NCBI RefSeq assembly: GCF_007752935.1
Contig: NZ_CP036319.1
Span: 1,302,001 to 1,366,000 of the forward strand
DNA from: Crateriforma conspicua
GTDB lineage: Bacteria; Planctomycetota; Planctomycetia; Pirellulales; Pirellulaceae
DNA length: 64,000 nucleotides
Reading direction: 5' to 3'
Positions 57,894 through 64,000 of the stretch are shown here, one piece after another (the stretch's first letter is position 1; every line of letters begins with the position of its first letter). The notes beneath the pieces are model-generated. The model had not been told where the DNA came from, ran no database searches, and saw only the letters and a list, made by a program, of their open reading frames with translations. The translations under genes were made by a program, and so were the position numbers.

Positions 57894-58832
57894 TTATGAA
57901 AAGTGTTGCCGAAGCATGGCCAGACTTTTCGGGATGGCCGTCGCATGGTCTTCACTGCCTTCGAATTCCAGGCTGATGTAACCACGGTAATCCACTTGCC
58001 GCAGAATCGATGCGACACGTTCGTAATCAATGTCCAATGTGTACCACGTCCCACCGCCAAAGTACGTCTTGGCCTGGACGAAGACGGCTTCGGGGGCCAA
58101 TTGTTCGTACTGGCGGTACTGGTCTTCCAAAAAGTTACCCGTGTCCAACGTGGCTCTTAACCACGGCGAATCGACTTCACCGATGACACGTAGAACACCG
58201 TCGGCGGTTCGGCCAAGCCCCCAGTGGTTTTCCAACCCCATCACGACGCCACATTTCTCAGCGGTCGGCAAACACCTTTCAAAGGCATCGCGAACCCATG
58301 CGAATCCTTGGTCATCGGTGTAGCCATTCAGCGTGGGCTCGATTCCACGGTTGGCCATCAGTTCATCAAAGCTACCTGATGTTCCCCAGCGACCGGTGTT
58401 CACGCGGATCGTGGGAATGCCCATCGCATAGGCCAATTCGATGCACTCGATCGTGTGATCGATTTGCTGCTTCCGTTTGTCGGCATCGGGAGTCACAAAA
58501 GACTGGTGCGTGGACAACCCGCACAAATCCAGTCCCAAGCGAAACGCACGCTGTTTGATCGTTTGCAACATTGCATTGGATTGATCTTCCATTTGCACAT
58601 GCAAGATCTCCACGGCATCAAAACCGGCGTCGGCCGCCAGTTCGATACACCGCGTGATGGGTAACTTGGTATCGTCGCGGTACCGCCAATATGAATAGGT
58701 GGATACCGCAATCGGGTTTCCACGTTTGACGCTGCCGGGATCAGCGGCGATTGCTGGGTCGGTCTGCCCAGCAACGGTGGACGCCGCGGCCAGTGCCGCG
58801 GTGGACTGAAGCAATTGTCGACGATGGATCAT
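57894..58832 (-). CDS. Tat-exported sugar phosphate isomerase/epimerase-like protein
   Basis: 312 residues from the ATG at 58832 (MIHRRQLLQSTAALAAAS), a Tat-type leader with HRRQLLQ. An upstream in-frame start at 58892 adds a second RRTF. The TIM barrel has GFDAVEILHVQMED, CGVVMGLENHWGLG (Glu ligand), ATLDTGNF (Asp), VQAKTYF and ISLEFEGSEDH (Glu), a complete metal site of the xylose isomerase-like superfamily. Tat export implies it folds with its metal in the cytoplasm and acts in the periplasm. Compare the unexported paralogue at 4350-5354. It lies downstream of the DUF1501 gene on the same strand. Confidence 0.83.
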   Translation of the reverse strand: MIHRRQLLQSTAALAAASTVAGQTDPAIAADPGSVKRGNPIAVSTYSYWRYRDDTKLPITRCIELAADAGFDAVEILHVQMEDQSNAMLQTIKQRAFRLGLDLCGLSTHQSFVTPDADKRKQQIDHTIECIELAYAMGIPTIRVNTGRWGTSGSFDELMANRGIEPTLNGYTDDQGFAWVRDAFERCLPTAEKCGVVMGLENHWGLGRTADGVLRVIGEVDSPWLRATLDTGNFLEDQYRQYEQLAPEAVFVQAKTYFGGGTWYTLDIDYERVASILRQVDYRGYISLEFEGSEDHATAIPKSLAMLRQHFS

Positions 58833-58949
58833 GGCGTTGTCGGTTTGCGATGAACGGGTATTCCGGAAAGTACGACGGGTGAGACGCGACATTCGAACGT
58901 CGTCGTTATACCTGTCATCGTCAAACCATGGGCGATGATCCGTGGCGAA

Positions 58950-60446
58950 TCAGGCCAGAATGTCTTTCACCACATGACCGTGGACATTGGTCAGGCGTCG
59001 TTCCAGCCCATTGTGGTAATACGTCAAACGCTCGTGATTCAGTCCCATCAGGTGAAGCAGTGTGGCGTTGAAATCGTATACGGTCGTTTCATTGCTGGCG
59101 GTCTTGAATCCGAATTCATCGCTTTCGCCATAGCTGAATCCCTTTTTCACACCGGCCCCGGCCAAGAAGCAGGTGAAGGCGTCGGGGTTGTGGTCACGCC
59201 CCGTCCCGTTGGCTTGCAAGAACGGCATCCGTCCGAACTCCGTGCACCAGACCACCAGCGTGTGTTCCAACATGCCCCGTTGTTTCAAGTCGGCGATCAA
59301 AGCAGCGGTCGGCTGGTCCATGATTTCCGCTTGCATCGCATGCGTTTTCAAGATGTCCGAATGCGAATCCCAGTTGGTGATCCCATTGCCGCCGGCCGGG
59401 TCGCTGCCATTGAACAACTGGACCACACGAACGCCACGTTCCAACAGACGGCGTGCCAGGATGCAGTTGTTGGCGTAAGCACGTTTCAGTTCGGTGCCGG
59501 TTTCGGTTCCATAAGCATCGTGGACGTGTTTGGGTTCGCCGGCGATATCCATCACTTCGGGGACGGATGTCTGCATACGGCCGGCCAATTCATAGCTGGC
59601 AATTCGCGCGGCCAAGTCTGCATCGCCCGGAAAGCTCTCCAGGTGATCGGCGTTCAGTTTGCGTAGCAGATCCACGCCCGCTTGATCGGCCCCCGGTGTA
59701 AACCGGTCGGGACGGTGCAAGTTGGCCGGCGGGTTGGATGCGGTGAAATCGGTGCCCTGGAAAGCCGCCGGCAGAAATCCACTGCCGAAATTGTTCTTGC
59801 CACTTCGCGCAAGCCCACGCGGGTCGTTGATGGCCACGAACGCGGGCAGTTCTTCCGTTTCACAGCCCAACGCATAAGTCACCCAAGCGCCGAACGACGG
59901 AAAACCTTCCATCGTAAAACCGGTGTTGAAAAAGTTTTCGCCTTGTGGGTGCGCGCTGGTTTGGGTCGTCAGCGAATGGACGAAACAAAAGTCGTCCACC
60001 ATTTCGGCCAAGTTGGGCAATAGATCCGAAACCATCTTTCCGGTTTCACCGCGAGGACGAAAGTCCCAAAACGGCTTGGCGATATTGCCCGTTGGGCCTT
60101 CGAAGGTGACCGCGGGGATCCCTGGTGGTTTTTGACCGTCCAGGTCGTACAAGGCTGACTTGTAATCGAAGGTGTCGACATGGCTGACCGCACCCGGCAA
60201 ATAAATCACCAGGACTTGTTTGGCCGGCATTTCAAAGTGCGGTGGCCGTGACGCGTACGGATTCTTATCGTCGATCTGGGGACGAATCGGCCCCAAGCCA
60301 TCGGCGGCATCGCTGGCCAAAAGGTTGTCACGGGCCAGCAACTGTGAAAGTGCCAAACCACCCAGGGACATGCCGGTCTGGCCCAAAAACGATCGACGGT
60401 TCAAAAGCGAACGTCCGATTGGACTGATGCGTTCAGGCAAGTTCAT
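58950..60446 (-). CDS. DUF1501 family Tat-exported protein
   Basis: 498 residues from the ATG at 60446. Tat leader LLNRRSFLGQTGMSLGGLA. The DUF1501 core is KQVLVIYLPGAVSHVDTFDY, LADLAEMVDDFCFVHSLTTQ-like segment (VHSLTTQTSAHPQGENFF), GFPSFGAWVTYALG and the sulfatase-like end LVVWCTEFGRMPFLQANGTG, GRDHNPDAF. The family is abundant in planctomycetes and always paired with a DUF1549/DUF1553 protein, as here (upstream gene ends 82 bp away). Function is unknown; alkaline-phosphatase-like fold with metal-binding Asp/His residues. Confidence 0.93.
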   Translation of the reverse strand: MNLPERISPIGRSLLNRRSFLGQTGMSLGGLALSQLLARDNLLASDAADGLGPIRPQIDDKNPYASRPPHFEMPAKQVLVIYLPGAVSHVDTFDYKSALYDLDGQKPPGIPAVTFEGPTGNIAKPFWDFRPRGETGKMVSDLLPNLAEMVDDFCFVHSLTTQTSAHPQGENFFNTGFTMEGFPSFGAWVTYALGCETEELPAFVAINDPRGLARSGKNNFGSGFLPAAFQGTDFTASNPPANLHRPDRFTPGADQAGVDLLRKLNADHLESFPGDADLAARIASYELAGRMQTSVPEVMDIAGEPKHVHDAYGTETGTELKRAYANNCILARRLLERGVRVVQLFNGSDPAGGNGITNWDSHSDILKTHAMQAEIMDQPTAALIADLKQRGMLEHTLVVWCTEFGRMPFLQANGTGRDHNPDAFTCFLAGAGVKKGFSYGESDEFGFKTASNETTVYDFNATLLHLMGLNHERLTYYHNGLERRLTNVHGHVVKDILA

Positions 60447-60527
60447 CGATTGCAATCTTCGGTTAAAAATTCAAGGTCATCACGGCCAACCCCATCGGTT
60501 ACCCGCCGTTGCGCGACCCGCGGGCGG

Positions 60528-63275
60528 TTAAGGCAGGAACGCGAATTCATTGGTGTTGAACAAGACACGGCAAAGCAGCGCCAAATCATGTTGCCGGACC
60601 AGTTCGATCGATGATTGCAATTCGCTTTCATCGGCGTCCCGGCAAAACAGCAGTTGATAGCAGCGTTGGACTTGCGATTCGGTATCGTTGCCCGCTTCGC
60701 GGCGCACCCGTTCGGCCATCGCTTCGGATTGCGTGACCACGAACTGGCTGTTCATCAAATTCAACGCCTGCAGCGGTGTGGTGCTGACCGGGCGTTTGGC
60801 ACGAATCTGACCACAGTCGGGAAAGTCAAATGCCGTAAAGATGCGATCGTCGACACGACGCATCCGTTCTTGATACAGCATTCGCCGCCAAGTCGGATCG
60901 CTGTAATTGTCAACGACTTCCCACTGGGCATAGCGTGCTTTGATGTTGTGAATGCGATAGCTGGGACCGCCAACGGTGTCGTTCAGGTTACCGGCGGCCA
61001 ACAAGATTGAATCACGAATCACTTCCGCCTCCACGCGACGTGGCGGAAAACGCCACAGCAGTTGCGCCGACGCATCGACACGCATTCCGTCGTCGTTGGG
61101 CAAGGATGATTGACGAAAGGCATCCGACATCACGATCGAGCGGATCGTCGACTTCATCGACCAACCCGATTCGATGAACTGTTCCGCCATCCAGTCCAGC
61201 ATTTCCGGATGCGTCGGCGGTGCACCGGCTTTGCCAAAATCGCTGGGCGTGGGAACGATTCCGTTGCCGTACAGATGATGCCACAAACGGTTCACCATCA
61301 CTCGCGCGGTCAACGGGTTTTCTGGTCGCGTCAGCCAGCGTGCAAATGCAAGGCGGCGCTCGGGGCCCGATGCGTCCGGCGCGATGTCCAATTGACCGTT
61401 CAGCTTTTCGGGCGCGGCCGGTTCAACTTTTTCACGAGGGTTTTCCGGGCTACCACGCGAAAACACGAAGGTGTCGACCGGTTCGATCATCTTGCCCAAG
61501 AACGCCATTTGGGGCCCCTGGGTGGATAACTGTTCGATGGCCTGCTGGATGGTGTCGACCAATGCACTGCGATTGGAATCGTCTTCGGTGCGTTTGCGCA
61601 TCATCGACGTCTTGGCAAACGTTTTCCAATTCCCGTTGGCGTCGCGAAACTGAATCGCAAAGTCGCCGTGCATGTTCTTGTTCTGCTTGTCCAGGTAATC
61701 CGTTTCAAAGAAGTCTTCGCGGTTGGTACTAATTCGAATCTGATCGATCGTCGTGTCTTGGGCGAAGGTGTAGTGCAGCCATGGGCGTTCCTTTTGTCCG
61801 CTGGGACTCTTCCCGCGCCAGACTTGCGTACCAAAAACGCCATCGGCCAAGGCTTCGGGATCTTTGCCTTCGATATGAGTGGCCGGATTGTCCGTCACGA
61901 CGGTGCCATAGTGCGCTTTGGCGACGTTTCGTGACGAATCACCCGCTTCGAAAATTTCTAGTTCGTCGGCTTGGACCCAACCCTTTTCGAATTGGATCCG
62001 CATTTCACGAACCGTTTGTGGTGGGAAATGAATTTCTTCGAAGCCCGACCAATCTTCCACCCACGCCCAACCTTGACGCCGCATTTGTGATCGAATCGCC
62101 TCGATGTCGGCGGTCAATTCGTCGTGGCGGATGACGCGTGGGTGTTCGGGGGAAAGTTCGGGAAAGCGGCTGCCGAATTCGATGTCTTGAAAGACCGCTG
62201 ACAAGCGGTAGTAGTCCTGGATCGAAATCGGATCGAACTTGTGATTGTGGCATCGGGCACATCCGACGGTCACCCCCATCACCGAAGCCCCAACGGTTTG
62301 CAGGATTTCGTCCATTCGGTCGGCTCGAGCTTGACGAATCGCCGTCGGTTCCTGGCCAACGGTTGCCGCCGGAACGTGGGGGCCGGCGACCAGATAGCCG
62401 GTCGCGTCACCGTGTCCCAATACATCACCGGCGATTTGTTCGGTGATGAATTGGTCATAGGGTTTGTCTTGGTTGAACGCGTCGACGACATAGTCGCGGT
62501 ACATCCACGCGTTCTTGCGATACAGGTTGCTTTCGCTGCCGTTGGTTTCCGCCCAGCGAATCACGTCCAGCCAGTGTTGTGCCCACCGTTCGCCGAAGTG
62601 GGGCGAATCCAACAATTGTTCGACCAAGTTTTCATAGGCCGCGTCGGCATCTTTGGCGTAAGCATCGACGAAGGCTTGTGATTGCTGGGGCGTCGGCGGC
62701 AAACCCGTCAACGCGATGCTGACGCGACGGATCAATTGTCGCGGCGGAGCTTCGGCGCTGAATGCCAGTCCGGCTTCATCCAGTTTGGCCTTCAGGAATC
62801 CGTCGATCGTGTCGTGGTCGAATTCCTTTTTCAAAGGCATGAATGCCCAGTGATCGATCGTTTCATCGACCACGTCGTCCATCTGGCCGGGCCACTGCGC
62901 ACCTTGTTGAATCCAACGCCGCAGCAAGTCGATCTTTTCGTCCGACAGTTTGTCATCGTCGGGCGGCATCTCCATGCCAGGTTCCGCATGCGTGACCACC
63001 GTCATCAGATAACTGCCATCCGGATCACCGGGAACGACCGCGGGTTGCCCATAGTCGCCGCCACGCAACATCATCGCCCGACGATCCAGACGCAGCCCGG
63101 ATTCCTGTTCGTCTTCGCCGTGACAGTACTGGCAATGGTCTTCTAGGATCGGCAGGATGTCGCGTTCAAAGTCGACAGGGTCGTCGCTGTGGGCCAACGG
63201 ACCGCCGGCCCATGCGGCAATCGCAAGACCTGCGGTGACCATCATGAGCCGCATTGTCGGGAATCGGAAAATCAT
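60528..63275 (-). CDS. DUF1549/DUF1553 protein with planctomycete cytochrome c motif (PSCyt1)
   Basis: 915 residues from the ATG at 63275. Signal peptide RLMMVTAGLAIAAWAGG. Near the mature N-terminus is the PSCyt1 heme motif CQYCHGEDE. DUF1549 follows (WAFMPLKKEFDHD, DGFLKAKLDEAGLAFS, PPRQLIRRVSIALTGLPPTP, FGERWAQHWLDVIRW), a carbohydrate-binding-like middle part (WLHYTFAQDTTIDQIRISTN) and DUF1553 at the end (RLAFARWLTRPENPLTARVM, NRLWHHLYGNGIVPTPSDFG). It sits upstream of its DUF1501 partner. The pair may handle sulfated polysaccharide or redox reactions, not proven. Confidence 0.93.
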   Translation of the reverse strand: MIFRFPTMRLMMVTAGLAIAAWAGGPLAHSDDPVDFERDILPILEDHCQYCHGEDEQESGLRLDRRAMMLRGGDYGQPAVVPGDPDGSYLMTVVTHAEPGMEMPPDDDKLSDEKIDLLRRWIQQGAQWPGQMDDVVDETIDHWAFMPLKKEFDHDTIDGFLKAKLDEAGLAFSAEAPPRQLIRRVSIALTGLPPTPQQSQAFVDAYAKDADAAYENLVEQLLDSPHFGERWAQHWLDVIRWAETNGSESNLYRKNAWMYRDYVVDAFNQDKPYDQFITEQIAGDVLGHGDATGYLVAGPHVPAATVGQEPTAIRQARADRMDEILQTVGASVMGVTVGCARCHNHKFDPISIQDYYRLSAVFQDIEFGSRFPELSPEHPRVIRHDELTADIEAIRSQMRRQGWAWVEDWSGFEEIHFPPQTVREMRIQFEKGWVQADELEIFEAGDSSRNVAKAHYGTVVTDNPATHIEGKDPEALADGVFGTQVWRGKSPSGQKERPWLHYTFAQDTTIDQIRISTNREDFFETDYLDKQNKNMHGDFAIQFRDANGNWKTFAKTSMMRKRTEDDSNRSALVDTIQQAIEQLSTQGPQMAFLGKMIEPVDTFVFSRGSPENPREKVEPAAPEKLNGQLDIAPDASGPERRLAFARWLTRPENPLTARVMVNRLWHHLYGNGIVPTPSDFGKAGAPPTHPEMLDWMAEQFIESGWSMKSTIRSIVMSDAFRQSSLPNDDGMRVDASAQLLWRFPPRRVEAEVIRDSILLAAGNLNDTVGGPSYRIHNIKARYAQWEVVDNYSDPTWRRMLYQERMRRVDDRIFTAFDFPDCGQIRAKRPVSTTPLQALNLMNSQFVVTQSEAMAERVRREAGNDTESQVQRCYQLLFCRDADESELQSSIELVRQHDLALLCRVLFNTNEFAFLP

Positions 63276-63336
63276 TCGTCGATCGATCAGGCGTGGGGGA
63301 ATTGGCAACGGGATTCAATTTTAGACGGCCGCAATG

Positions 63337-64000
63337 CTACAGCGCGGCTTTCCAACCGGCGTCCAGTTGCTTCAGCAACTGATTGACCAATTGGGGGTTC
63401 TGCGGCGCGATGTTGATGGTTTCGTTGGGATCGTCTTGGTGGTCATAAAGCTCGACGAAAATCGGCGCTGCTTCCGCATCCTTTCGGTCCTTCCAGGCCA
63501 CCAATCGATATCGGTCGGTACGCATCGCGTATCCCATCAGGTTGTTTTCAAACAGGTCGCGATCCCAACGATCCCCCTGTTGTTCTTGAATCCGTTGTTC
63601 GACTTCTTCGATCAGCGGTCCGAAAAATGTCTCACGCATTTCCGGTGACAGCGGATTGGCGGCCCATTCGCGCAGTGCCGGATTGGGGTACTGGCTGAAC
63701 GCGGCCTTTTTCCAAGGCTGGTTTGGCGAATCCATCAACGGGGCGAAACTGTGGCCCTCCAGGTGATCGGGCTTGTCCAGGCCGGCCAGATCGCACAGCG
63801 TCGGGTAGATGTCGACCAGTTCGACCAACGCATCGGTTTTCACGCCGCGTGCCTTCATCGACGGTGACCAGATCATCAACGGCACACGGGTCGCGATTTC
63901 GTAGTTGGTCGCTTTGCCCCAGACGCCCATGTCACCCAGGTGCCAGCCGTGATCGCCCCATACGACGATGACCGTGTTATCGCGAACACCAGCGTCATCC
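63337..64000 (-). CDS. Sulfatase, C-terminal part (cut by window edge)
   Basis: Only about 220 C-terminal codons are inside the window; the start and catalytic cysteine lie beyond 64000. The visible part contains TVIVVWGDHGWHLGDMGVWG, KATNYEIATRVPLMIWSP, VELVDIYPTLCDLAGL and HLEGHSFAPLMDSP, all typical of S1 sulfatases of the iduronate-2-sulfatase/choline-sulfatase type. The end of the gene lies 62 bp upstream of the DUF1553 gene on the same strand, so they may form one unit with the DUF1501 gene. Specificity cannot be told from this part. Confidence 0.9.
   Translation of the reverse strand, partial: DDAGVRDNTVIVVWGDHGWHLGDMGVWGKATNYEIATRVPLMIWSPSMKARGVKTDALVELVDIYPTLCDLAGLDKPDHLEGHSFAPLMDSPNQPWKKAAFSQYPNPALREWAANPLSPEMRETFFGPLIEEVEQRIQEQQGDRWDRDLFENNLMGYAMRTDRYRLVAWKDRKDAEAAPIFVELYDHQDDPNETINIAPQNPQLVNQLLKQLDAGWKAAL

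Overview
The window looks like chromosomal DNA of a marine planctomycete of the Pirellulaceae (Rhodopirellula-like). Four lines of evidence support this: GC-rich DNA with long antisense shadow ORFs; planctomycete-typical families (DUF1501 with a Tat signal, DUF1549/DUF1553 with a planctomycete cytochrome c motif, the Minf_1886 family, several sulfatases); many exported glycoside hydrolases; and loosely packed, mostly short operons. I saw no rRNA, tRNA, CRISPR array, insertion sequence or prophage.

1-12.4 kb: a minus-strand run (exported methyltransferase cut by the window edge, Minf_1886 protein, PSP1/RicT-like protein, exported terpene-cyclase-fold protein). Then, on the plus strand, a coiled-coil protein, a sugar isomerase, thiS-thiG, an exported GH16 enzyme and a SET-domain protein. 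A membrane Ser/Thr kinase diverges from lnt.

12.4-27 kb: a DEAD-box helicase, a YpdA-like flavoprotein, a sulfatase facing a secreted Gly/Tyr-rich protein across an intergenic region with an inverted repeat and 15-bp tandem repeats, a LacZ-like GH2 enzyme, a SUI1-family protein, a membrane alpha/beta hydrolase, and an overlapping bioC-bioH pair.

27-37 kb: an RND efflux pair, then a sulfur/nitric-oxide stress neighbourhood (rhodanese membrane protein, exported DsrE-like protein, DUF3565, flavohemoglobin overlapping a YwiC-like protein, cupin).

37-48.9 kb: cardiolipin synthase; a two-component system whose kinase carries a LOV photoreceptor domain behind an AhpD-like domain, with a LuxR-type regulator just downstream; a GH2 enzyme; fliM; proA; DUF167; a LysR regulator.

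48.9-64 kb: a polysaccharide-degradation district: GH29 fucosidase, GH16 enzyme, GH2 enzyme, a phosphatase-cytochrome fusion, an OmpA lipoprotein, a TIM-barrel hydrolase, a Tat-exported sugar isomerase, the DUF1501 and DUF1553 pair, and a sulfatase cut by the right edge. Together with the GH16, GH2 and sulfatase genes further left this suggests growth on sulfated algal galactans or fucose-containing glycans. Substrate assignments are inferred from family membership only.

The observations most worth following are the LOV histidine kinase with a Gln-to-Glu change at the flavin-sensing position, the dual-specificity phosphatase fused to a cytochrome c motif, the NO/sulfur gene neighbourhood with a duplicated-module DsrE protein, and the operator-like repeats upstream of a sulfatase.
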